NCBI GenBank assembly: GCA_034003145.1
Contig: JAVEZE010000174.1
Span: forward strand, 1-5,223
Length of the DNA: 5,223 nucleotides
Source of the DNA: JACKPD01 sp034003145
GTDB taxonomy: Bacteria; Spirochaetota; Spirochaetia; CADAEX01
Direction of reading: 5' to 3'
Shown piece after piece: positions 1-5,190 of the stretch (position 1 is its first letter; each line of letters begins with the position of its first letter). The position numbers and the translations under genes were made by a program. Below the pieces are notes generated by a model that was not told where the DNA came from, made no database searches, and saw only the letters and a program-made list of their open reading frames with translations.

Positions 1-102
1 AATTTGTCCATTTCAACCTCAATGATTATTATTTGTTATACATATATTCTATACCAGATTACTGATATTTTTTGAAGAGAAGAACTTAATTGTTAAGTTA
101 TT

Positions 103-468
103 ATGAAAAATATTAAAAACAGGGATTCATTCGGGAAAAATCTTAAAAATCCTCCGGACAGGGTGCTGTTAAGTCTTATAGTAAAATCAGACAGTCCGGA
201 ACTGCGGCGCAGGCTGTCTGCCGTCAAAGACCGCGATATCGCAGTCTCACTCACCTATTTTTCAGACTTCGAGAGAAATATCCTCTTTTCAAGGCTCCCT
301 CCTGCCAAAGCTGAGCGGGTAAGGGAGACCATGGAGCGCAATGCAGGGATCAAGTATGAGGATTACAGGAAAATCATAATAGGGGTGATATTATATCTTT
401 CAGCCTCAGGCGCCTCCGGCGGGGGAAGCGCTGTCCCTGACTCCTGGTACAGGCCGGGAAGGAAGTAA
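103..468 (+). CDS. Small stand-alone FliG C-terminal-domain-like protein
   Basis: This 121-residue protein resembles the C-terminal domain of the flagellar rotor protein FliG, which contacts the stator and transmits torque. The core VKDRDIAVSLTYFSDFERN (residues 41-59) continues through LPPAKAERVRETMERNAG to YEDYRKIIIGVI near residue 97. It follows the FliG-C pattern of a 'RDLALAL' helix, a charged torque helix and a 'DVEEAQ..I' helix. Against Thermotoga FliG recalled from memory, the fit runs ungapped for over 50 residues. The N-terminal and middle FliG domains are absent (full FliG is about 330 residues), so it cannot form the normal rotor scaffold alone. The tail after residue 100 is Gly/Ser/Ala-rich and ends in basic residues. 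There is no signal peptide. An in-frame TAA lies just upstream, so ATG at 103 is the first possible ATG. The ribosome-binding site is poor (only AGAAGA, about 16 bases away). The domain call is a family-pattern inference; the role is unknown. Confidence 0.7.
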   Translation: MKNIKNRDSFGKNLKNPPDRVLLSLIVKSDSPELRRRLSAVKDRDIAVSLTYFSDFERNILFSRLPPAKAERVRETMERNAGIKYEDYRKIIIGVILYLSASGASGGGSAVPDSWYRPGRK

Positions 469-523
469 AGAACGAGTTCAGAAGCGTTTTTTATATTTAT
501 CAAGTCTGATCTCAGACACATAT

Positions 524-574
524 GAGGGAGTTAATATGATTATTTGCTATTTATTATTTCCTTTACAGAATTGA
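524..574 (+). other. Orphan ribosome-binding site and ATG opening a 12-codon frame
   Basis: GAGGGAG at 524-530 is followed after five bases by ATG at 536, a textbook initiation signal. The frame reads only M-I-I-C-Y-L-L-F-P-L-Q-N before TGA at 572-574. It sits just after the FliG-like gene on the same strand and runs antisense into the end of the MntA-HepT gene. It may be the surviving start of a gene lost when the minus-strand block arrived, a leader peptide, or chance. Upstream at 504-517 there is a short inverted repeat (GTCTGA-TC-TCAGAC) without a T-run, too weak to call a terminator. Confidence 0.3.
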
Positions 575-1394
575 CAAGATTGCCATAGAGAGACGGGGCT
601 TTTTCAAGGAATTTCTTTATCTGAGGGTATCTGATATCAAGATACTCATGGGCTAAAATGTTTCTGAGCCTTGAAAAATCAGCCAGTTCTCCAGCTGCAG
701 ATTCACCTATTTGCTCTATTGTATCAAGCCTCAAGAGTATTTCCCTGTAAGTCTGGGGCACGCTCTGACGGCCTGATGCAATAAGTATTTTTGCCATATC
801 AATCGAATCGTTTACAAGATTCTCTATCCATCTTTCGACATTACGCCGGAGAGATGAGTCTTCCAGATAATTTTTTTTAGTTAAATCCGTTAACCGGTGA
901 GAATCTTCCAGCTCTGCCTCAAGGAAATCAATAATTCGAAGCAGCCTTGATTTATCATCAGGAGTTAGAGACTTCGACCGCCGCTTTATGGCAATAAAAT
1001 CCTCTGTAAAATAACGGTACTCTTCTGCAAGATCTGTTGCAATTAAAAAATGATCCAGGTAAAGAGAGTGATCCTTTATAATGATTGGAATACCTTCAAG
1101 ATATGCTGATGAGCAGATTGAGGATGATGCCCTGTTAAAAACAACAAGATCAACCTCCCGGCCGGTAAGACGCTCAAGATCATTCCATATCTTATCCTCA
1201 CCATCAAAAAAAACATCATCTTCAAGGTCAAGCCTGTTTTCCTGCGGATAAAAATAGATTCCGATATCAATATCAGAGTCTGCCCCTGCATTCCCTTTTG
1301 CCTCAGAGCCGAACAAAAAAGCAAATGCTATATCGTCTTTTCCGGAGAAATACTCTTTTAATTCATCAATTTTGGGGTAACCTCCACTTCGCAT
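540..1394 (-). CDS. Fused MntA-HepT-type toxin-antitoxin protein (MNT nucleotidyltransferase + HEPN)
   Basis: The 284 residues join two domains usually encoded by separate genes. Residues about 7-110 form a minimal nucleotidyltransferase: GS at 29-30, G34, then SDIDIGIYF from residue 40, with metal-binding Asp41 and Asp43 and a likely third Asp82 in REVDLVVF. Residues about 118-284 form an all-helical HepT/DUF86 HEPN domain ending in RNILAHEYLDI, which contains the RX4HXY motif: Arg244, His249, Tyr251. In the family, HepT is an RNase toxin and MntA neutralises it by adding AMP to the motif tyrosine, so Tyr251 is the predicted self-modification site. All key residues are present in both halves, so the protein looks intact rather than decayed. 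The start is ATG at 1394. No ribosome-binding site precedes it; a promoter-like element ends six bases upstream, so a leaderless message is possible. It is the last minus-strand gene, 109 bp after the 750-residue protein. It is probably cytoplasmic. The domain call is firm; control within one chain is inferred. Confidence 0.88.
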   Translation of the reverse strand: MRSGGYPKIDELKEYFSGKDDIAFAFLFGSEAKGNAGADSDIDIGIYFYPQENRLDLEDDVFFDGEDKIWNDLERLTGREVDLVVFNRASSSICSSAYLEGIPIIIKDHSLYLDHFLIATDLAEEYRYFTEDFIAIKRRSKSLTPDDKSRLLRIIDFLEAELEDSHRLTDLTKKNYLEDSSLRRNVERWIENLVNDSIDMAKILIASGRQSVPQTYREILLRLDTIEQIGESAAGELADFSRLRNILAHEYLDIRYPQIKKFLEKAPSLYGNLVNSVKEIINSK

Positions 1395-1400
1395 ATTATA

Positions 1401-1429
1401 AGGATAACACTGTTAAAGGGGATTGTCGA
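1401..1429 (-). promoter_or_regulatory. Possible sigma70 promoter for the MntA-HepT fusion gene
   Basis: On the minus strand TCGACA (1429-1424) is separated by 17 bases from TATCCT (1406-1401), and a second TATAAT follows immediately at 1400-1395. If the first -10 element is used, transcription would begin at or next to the A of the start codon at 1394. This would give a leaderless mRNA and would agree with the lack of a ribosome-binding site. The -10 element is imperfect, so this is suggestive only. Confidence 0.35.
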
Positions 1430-1447
1430 TATCGGGTAATATTTCGG

Positions 1448-1471
1448 GCAGGCTGATCTTCGATCACCTGC
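1448..1471. other. Stem-loop between the two minus-strand accessory genes
   Basis: GCAGG-(C)-TGATC, loop TTC, then GATCACCTGC can form a ten-base-pair stem with one bulged C. It begins about 30 bases beyond the stop codon of the 750-residue protein. No T-run follows on the minus strand, so it is not a standard intrinsic terminator. It could stabilise the upstream mRNA end, attenuate read-through, or be an operator upstream of the MntA-HepT gene. Confidence 0.35.
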
Positions 1472-1503
1472 ATGATTAGTTTTATACCTGATCCCTGCTT
1501 AAG

Positions 1504-3756
1504 TTATTCGCCGAAAACAAGATTAAATAATGCTGAAGGACGGAAAAACGCATCTCCAGGTTTCTTGTCCCTGAATTCTATCAGGCCAAAAATCCCGGCA
1601 AAATTATTTAAAAACAGGGATTCAAGAACAATATTGGCAATAAAGGAAAGACCATCACCATCATAAACAGTTTTTTCTCCCAATAATTGATTTTTAATAT
1701 CAGGAACAGCAGCCATAAATTGTGAAGTCAGATCCCTGCTGCTGACCCATCCGTCCCTGGATGATTTTGAAAGTGTTTTTATGCAGTAGAAAAGAAAACC
1801 GGAATAATCCTGGATAAAGGAAAATAGTGTAAAATAATCGCTGTATGCCCATTCAAAACAGGTAAACATCCCCTCAAGAAGGTAGTAATAAAGAGAAGCT
1901 GGAACTTGCAGGAGATCTTTTGCTTTTTCTGCTGCAATAAATTTCTGATTTGACAGCTTTATGAGTGAAAGATCTTCAAGAAGCTCCCTCATATAAAGGA
2001 AATCAGGCCAGTCAATCTCTTTTTTCGGTTTAAACTTTTCATCAAGTTTTTGTCTGTTCGATTCTGTATCAAAACCATATTCAACTGATAAGTCAAAGGG
2101 ACTCTTGATAATCCTGTTTTCAAGAGCCTGTTCAATTATCTTTGTACCCACATACCCTGATCTGGTTGCTGGAATTGACCCTGATTTTATTGCTTTATCA
2201 AGAAACCACAGACTGAATCTCATAACAGGAACATCAGAAAAAAGTTTTTTAAAATTAAATCCTTCTTCAAGAATAACTGATAAAAATTTTTCTTCACTGT
2301 GCATCTTGAATGTCCCTTTAATATCCGGTATTCCTGATCTGCACAAATTATGAAATGCTTTCGGAGAAAGCCCGGCTCTGTCAGCAGCTTCTGCGTCACC
2401 GGCAGAGCTCTTTCCGGATAAACCGGTATTGTCAAACATTGAATCAATCTTTTTCCGGATAGATGACACTAACCCGGGCTTTACACCAAGAGAGAGCGCG
2501 ATTTCACTGTCGCTCTCTTTTATGCCATCATTGTGATTCTCTACTATGCGGTTCATTATTGCATTTAATTCTTCAATCTCAGGAACATTCTCATCTATGC
2601 CGCTATCGGCCTGTCTTGAATCAACACCTTTTTTCCCATCAAAATGTTTTTGCAGCTGTAAAAATTTATCATCATATTCAAGTATGTCATGCGCAGCAGT
2701 AGTAATATTGATGGATGCGGAAAGATGAGGCAGATCAGGGAAAACACAGATTGCAGAAACCGCGTCCTTACCCCTCTTGTACCCCTCTGAAGTCATTGCA
2801 GAAAGAAATATCCTGCGGTCAGGAAAAGAAACATAAACAGCAGGATCATACATCGGTGAACCGCTGCCAAGAAATAAAGCGGCTGCATCTTTTTCAAAAA
2901 TCATACTTTCAATTTCATCACCTGATTTTTCAATAGCAGCTCTCCACTGGTTTTCATCAGTTATCTTTACATCCTCAGATACGCAAATAACAGATGCGTA
3001 TACCAGCATGGGCTCTTTTTTTGTATTTACAGCCGGCGCTTCACTCCATTTGAACAGCTGCAGATAAGAAAGAGGATCCCTTCCCATGAGGGAACTGATA
3101 TTTGAAACATTATCATTTATCCCTTTCAGGGGAGCTTTTGCAGGCGGCACATCAAGCCTGGATAAAACATCAGAAAAAAAGAAAATATCATTACTGTTAA
3201 TTGCTGAAAATGGAATTATTAGACCATAGGTTTGAAAAGCCTCTTTCCCCTTCCAGAGCAGTGAAATAAACAGCTTTTTTCCCTTCCGGTAATTCATCGC
3301 AGTACTGGGAGAATAAAGAAACAGGGTATCCCAGGGTTCATCCGGCGGCCAAAAAGAAGGAGAGCTGCCCACAGGCGAGATCTCAAGCAGATCTTTTCCA
3401 AATTCATTGACAACAGTGTATGCGCAATAAAACCATGGAATACTTTTCCATTGCCTGACTAGCGATAAAGCGTTATCAGCAAGTTCATCCTTAATTGCAC
3501 GGATAAAAGCAGAGGTGTTGTTTATTGATCCGAAAAGGATACCGGTAAAAAGCATACCCAAAACACTATCTTCCCAGTTATCAGGATATTTTTCCCCTTT
3601 TCCCATAATCTTTTTGAACCGGCTAAATAATGGCTGGCCCATCTTTTTCCGTCTTATATAATCAAAAGCATAAGGTAAAATATCATCAAGCAGCGCACCG
3701 CTATGTTTACATTCAGAAATTACAGGCAGTTTTTTGTTTATTTTATTTTTAGCCAT
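1504..3756 (-). CDS. Large uncharacterised protein with putative helix-turn-helix segments
   Basis: I do not recognise this 750-residue protein. The N-terminal part (about 20-240) is rich in Trp, Phe, Tyr and Pro. It carries conserved-looking blocks such as YPDNWEDSVLGMLFTGILFG (57-76), IPWFYCAYT (106-114) and EPWDTLFLYSPS (140-151). Residues 250-370 look like an alpha/beta domain. A polar linker (373-395) leads to two possible helix-turn-helix segments: DSEIALSLGVKPGLVSSIRK (416-435) and AEAADRAGLSPKAFHNLCRS (455-474). The C-terminal region (about 525-750) has the pattern 'IPATRSGYV...WPDFLYMRELLEDLSLIKL...AEKAKDLL', then a hydrophobic helical tail. This faintly recalls the helical C-terminal part of some pRiA4b ORF-3-like proteins; that link is weak. 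There is no signal peptide, no convincing membrane segment and no nuclease or ATPase motif. ATG at 3756 has AAAAGG nine bases upstream, a good start. A promoter lies about 100 bases upstream, and the MntA-HepT gene follows on the same strand. Confidence 0.8.
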   Translation of the reverse strand: MAKNKINKKLPVISECKHSGALLDDILPYAFDYIRRKKMGQPLFSRFKKIMGKGEKYPDNWEDSVLGMLFTGILFGSINNTSAFIRAIKDELADNALSLVRQWKSIPWFYCAYTVVNEFGKDLLEISPVGSSPSFWPPDEPWDTLFLYSPSTAMNYRKGKKLFISLLWKGKEAFQTYGLIIPFSAINSNDIFFFSDVLSRLDVPPAKAPLKGINDNVSNISSLMGRDPLSYLQLFKWSEAPAVNTKKEPMLVYASVICVSEDVKITDENQWRAAIEKSGDEIESMIFEKDAAALFLGSGSPMYDPAVYVSFPDRRIFLSAMTSEGYKRGKDAVSAICVFPDLPHLSASINITTAAHDILEYDDKFLQLQKHFDGKKGVDSRQADSGIDENVPEIEELNAIMNRIVENHNDGIKESDSEIALSLGVKPGLVSSIRKKIDSMFDNTGLSGKSSAGDAEAADRAGLSPKAFHNLCRSGIPDIKGTFKMHSEEKFLSVILEEGFNFKKLFSDVPVMRFSLWFLDKAIKSGSIPATRSGYVGTKIIEQALENRIIKSPFDLSVEYGFDTESNRQKLDEKFKPKKEIDWPDFLYMRELLEDLSLIKLSNQKFIAAEKAKDLLQVPASLYYYLLEGMFTCFEWAYSDYFTLFSFIQDYSGFLFYCIKTLSKSSRDGWVSSRDLTSQFMAAVPDIKNQLLGEKTVYDGDGLSFIANIVLESLFLNNFAGIFGLIEFRDKKPGDAFFRPSALFNLVFGE

Positions 3757-3854
3757 TATTAATTACCTTTTTTTGCAGAATTACTCATTATTTATCTTTG
3801 GAGAATTTTGAAAACCTCTTCCCCCCGTTGTCAGATTTTCTTATGAGCTATAAT

Positions 3855-3882
3855 ATTATATCTCATATTTTATCATTCTCAA
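3855..3882 (-). promoter_or_regulatory. Sigma70-like promoter for the 750-residue protein gene
   Basis: On the minus strand TTGAGA (3882-3877) and a perfect TATAAT (3860-3855) are 16 bases apart. Transcription would start near 3848 and leave a leader of about 90 bases before the ATG at 3756. The -10 hexamer lies inside a perfect 12-bp palindrome, TATAATATTATA (3849-3860), so a second -10 faces the other strand. The -35 overlaps the last codons of the upstream small ORF. Confidence 0.6.
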
Positions 3883-3976
3883 AAGGCTTAATATCCGGAA
3901 TCTTATCAAAAACATCCTGCCAGTTTTCATTAGACACATTTTGAAAAGTTTCTGAAATATTTCTCATAGCATCCAT
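3863..3976 (-). CDS. Possible 37-residue small protein, adjacent and in frame with the preceding gene
   Basis: The frame encodes 37 residues, beginning MDAMRNISETFQNV and ending IPDIKPFENDKI. It is acidic, soluble in character and has no membrane segment or recognised motif. Its ATG lies one codon (AAG) after the TGA of the monooxygenase-family gene and in the same reading frame. There is no good independent ribosome-binding site; GAAAG abuts the ATG. Expression would therefore depend on translational coupling or TGA read-through, which would give a C-terminally extended protein. The unbroken frame with ordinary amino-acid composition is mild support for coding, but a frame of this size can occur by chance. 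It could also be the remains of a longer gene. Its end overlaps the promoter of the next gene. Confidence 0.4.
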   Translation of the reverse strand: MDAMRNISETFQNVSNENWQDVFDKIPDIKPFENDKI

Positions 3977-3979
3977 CTT

Positions 3980-4294
3980 TCAGATATAATCATCCGAAAG
4001 AAGCGGGCTATACTTGATTCCCTCCCTGGGTTTTTCCATCATCCCCTCAACCGATTCCCTCCATGCGGCATAGTGGGCAGTTTTTTTGTGCTCATTTACA
4101 GCGCCCTGTGACTCGTAAACTTCAAAAAGGAGGAATTCACCCTCTTTACCTTCTTTTCCAAGGAGATCAAACCTGATATTGCCGGGTTCTTTTCTTGTCC
4201 CTGCCCTGTTAAGCTTTGTGGCTTCCATAAAAACATTTTCAAAGCCTTTTTTAACATAAATATTTACAAGATAAACAACAGTTTCCGTATCCAT
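3980..4294 (-). CDS. LsrG/YgiN-like antibiotic biosynthesis monooxygenase (ABM) family protein
   Basis: The 104 residues match a single ABM ferredoxin-like fold domain, which works as a dimer. The order is a first strand (TVVYLVNIYVKKG, 5-17), a helix (ENVFMEATKLNRAGTRKEPG), a strand with the family signature NIRFDLL (39-45), a strand FLLFEVYES (54-62), and a helix with AVNEHKKTAHYAAW (65-78), followed by a strand near KYSPL. The RFD..., FEVY and H-K-x-T-x-H-Y pattern is especially like LsrG, which acts on phosphorylated autoinducer-2. YgiN-type quinol monooxygenases share the same fold, so the substrate cannot be assigned. No lsr genes are present in the window. Length is normal for the family. 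ATG at 4294 is preceded by a GGGGGG stretch six bases upstream. A small ORF follows after three bases. It is divergent from the tRNA gene, with about 180 bp between them. The cellular location is probably the cytoplasm. Confidence 0.85.
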   Translation of the reverse strand: MDTETVVYLVNIYVKKGFENVFMEATKLNRAGTRKEPGNIRFDLLGKEGKEGEFLLFEVYESQGAVNEHKKTAHYAAWRESVEGMMEKPREGIKYSPLLSDDYI

Positions 4295-4309
4295 AAGGTG
4301 CCCCCCATA

Positions 4310-4335
4310 CTTGATAATCTATTTTATATATCAAG
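4310..4335. promoter_or_regulatory. Inverted repeat in the leader of the monooxygenase-family gene
   Basis: CTTGATA (4310-4316) and TATCAAG (4329-4335) form a perfect 7-bp inverted repeat around a 12-base AT-rich centre. It lies about 16 bases upstream of the ATG at 4294, just beyond the ribosome-binding site. Position and symmetry fit an operator for a dimeric regulator or an RNA hairpin hiding the start. I found no convincing -35/-10 pair to place it against. Confidence 0.35.
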
Positions 4336-4429
4336 AATAATATAGATCCGCATCAAATAACAGCGCATCCTTACTTTTCGTTTCCCATGTTTTCCCCCCT
4401 GCCTGATATTTATTCAGGAAACACTTTTA

Positions 4430-4456
4430 TTGACATATAAGTCCTTAAATGATAAT
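4430..4456 (+). promoter_or_regulatory. Promoter of the tRNA-Pro gene
   Basis: A perfect -35 hexamer TTGACA (4430-4435) is followed by GATAAT (4451-4456), five of six matches to the -10 consensus, with a short 15-base spacer. The start would fall near 4463, giving a leader of about nine bases before the mature tRNA at 4472, as is usual for tRNA genes. Confidence 0.65.
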
Positions 4457-4471
4457 CTCAATGCGGTTTTA

Positions 4472-4546
4472 CGGGCTGTAGCGCAGTTGGTTTAGCGTAC
4501 TTGACTGGGGGTCAAGGGGTCGCCGGTTCAAATCCGGCCAGCCCGA
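4472..4546 (+). tRNA. tRNA-Pro, anticodon GGG
   Basis: The 75 bases fold as a full cloverleaf. The acceptor stem is CGGGCTG (4472-4478) paired with CAGCCCG (4539-4545). The D stem is GCGC/GCGT with GG in its loop. The anticodon stem CTTGA/TCAAG holds loop CTGGGGG (4505-4511), giving anticodon GGG at 4507-4509, which reads CCC and CCU. The T arm is GCCGG-TTCAAAT-CCGGC, with a five-base variable loop. The first pair C1-G72 and discriminator A73 are the standard bacterial proline identity elements. The 3' CCA is not encoded (ATA follows), so CCA must be added after transcription. The gene has its own promoter and is followed by a repeat array before the terminator at 4697, so the precursor would carry a trailer of about 190 bases. 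Confidence 0.96.
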
Positions 4547-4694
4547 ATAAAAATACATTAGTTTAATTGGGTATTACAGAACATCAAGTTCGATCCCGGA
4601 TTTGAATCCGGCCAGCCCGAATAAAAATACATTAGCTTAATTGGGTATTACAGAACATCAAGTTCGATCCCGGATTTGAATCCGGCCAGCCCGA
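4547..4694 (+). repeat. Two tandem 74-bp repeats, each ending in the tRNA-Pro 3' end
   Basis: Units 4547-4620 and 4621-4694 differ at a single base (T at 4562, C at 4636). Each ends in AATCCGGCCAGCCCGA, identical to the last 16 bases of the tRNA gene, so the 74-bp periodicity really starts inside the tRNA at 4531 and gives about 2.3 periods. Each unit also contains a hairpin, CCGGAT-TTGA-ATCCGG (first copy 4596-4611), where the tRNA has its T arm, and a T-arm-like GTTCGATCCC just before it. The acceptor 5' half, D arm and anticodon arm are missing, so the units are not working tRNA genes. They lie between the tRNA and its terminator and should be transcribed with it. Candidate origins are slipped duplication of a degraded tRNA copy or a phage/island attachment scar; no integrase is present in the window. 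Confidence 0.93.
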
Positions 4695-4696
4695 AT

Positions 4697-4735
4697 AAAA
4701 AAAGGTATACTGGTTTATCCGGTGTACCTTTTTTT
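4697..4735 (+). terminator. Strong rho-independent terminator, symmetric for both strands
   Basis: Seven A residues (4697-4703) plus GGTATACTGG pair with CCGGTGTACC plus seven T residues (4729-4735). This gives a 17-bp uninterrupted stem, allowing two G-T pairs, with loop TTTAT. On the + strand it ends the tRNA-Pro and repeat transcript. Because it has an A-run on the left and a T-run on the right, it can also end the minus-strand trmO transcript, which stops at 4787. The A-run starts three bases beyond the last repeat unit. Confidence 0.92.
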
Positions 4736-4786
4736 GTTTGTCTGGATAGGAGGATTCATGCGCAGCATGTCCGGCCGGCCCGGTAT

Positions 4787-5176
4787 TCACTCAAGCTTTA
4801 TTGCAGGCTTTATATCTATTAAGGGAGTCCCGCTTAGACAGTCAAGCCCGCGCACTGTTACTATGCCGTTTTCAATTGAAACTATAGGAATAACCGCTGC
4901 CCCTATAGGATTAGGCCGGTGGGGCGTTCTTAAAGCGAATGTACCTGCAAGGCCCCTGTCTTTAGTCTCCTTTTTTATCACTTTTCTGTCTGCTTTTTCA
5001 AGCCAGTAGAGAACCAGTATCCTCTGCCCCGGCTTCAGACCGGTTAATCCGTGTTTGAACTCTTCATCAAGTGATATCTGACATAAAGGACCGTCAAAAT
5101 CAATATTTCTAGGGCATTCCTCTATAGTATTATACGGTGTGCTGATATGACCTATAAATTTCAGCTCTGCATTCAT
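4787..5176 (-). CDS. trmO: TrmO/TsaA-family tRNA (N6-threonylcarbamoyl-A37) methyltransferase, compact form
   Basis: The 129-residue protein is a TrmO-type methyltransferase (UPF0066, TsaA/YaeB). In the family it uses S-adenosylmethionine to methylate N6 of t6A37 in certain tRNA-Thr species, in the cytoplasm. The start is FIGHISTPY (7-15), followed by the short beta strands of the barrel. The signature RTPHRPNPIG occupies residues 83-92, and GLDCLSGTPLIDIKP (110-124) supplies the other conserved active-site stretch with Asp112 and Asp121. E. coli TrmO is about 235 residues with an extra C-terminal domain; this one ends six residues after DIKP, so it is the minimal catalytic form. The usual Tyr after DIKP is Ala125. 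The start is well set: CCTCCT at 5185-5190 reads AGGAGG on the minus strand, eight bases before ATG. Its transcript probably ends at the shared terminator. Its promoter lies outside the window or in the last few bases. Confidence 0.93.
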   Translation of the reverse strand: MNAELKFIGHISTPYNTIEECPRNIDFDGPLCQISLDEEFKHGLTGLKPGQRILVLYWLEKADRKVIKKETKDRGLAGTFALRTPHRPNPIGAAVIPIVSIENGIVTVRGLDCLSGTPLIDIKPAIKLE

Positions 5177-5184
5177 TCGATTTT

Positions 5185-5190
5185 CCTCCT
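5185..5190 (-). promoter_or_regulatory. Ribosome-binding site of trmO
   Basis: AGGAGG (within GAGGAGG) lies eight bases upstream of the ATG at 5176. It is a near-perfect match to the anti-Shine-Dalgarno sequence and fixes the start codon. Confidence 0.85.

Noticed and set aside
1..102. Promoter of the FliG-like gene
   Set aside because: The region is AT-rich with several hexamer look-alikes, but none has both boxes at suitable spacing.
1076..1324. 82-codon minus-strand frame inside the MntA-HepT gene
   Set aside because: It is an alternative frame of the nucleotidyltransferase domain, whose motifs lie in the longer frame.
1472..1666. 64-codon + strand frame
   Set aside because: It is mostly antisense to the end of the 750-residue gene and lacks a ribosome-binding site.
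2105..2936. Several overlapping + and minus strand frames of 60-82 codons
   Set aside because: All lie within the 750-residue gene in other frames, have no start signals of note and show no protein-like motif.
4402..4418. Hairpin CCTGA-N7-TCAGG upstream of the tRNA
   Set aside because: Only five pairs with no T-run following directly; too weak to call a terminator.
4547..4694. Two further tRNA genes or a CRISPR array
   Set aside because: The units lack paired acceptor, D and anticodon arms, so they are not tRNAs. They are head-to-tail with no unique spacers, so they are not CRISPR.
4722..5009. 95-codon + strand frame opposite trmO
   Set aside because: The opposite strand encodes a protein with intact TrmO signatures and a perfect ribosome-binding site. 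The frame starts within the terminator stem and has no family-like motif.
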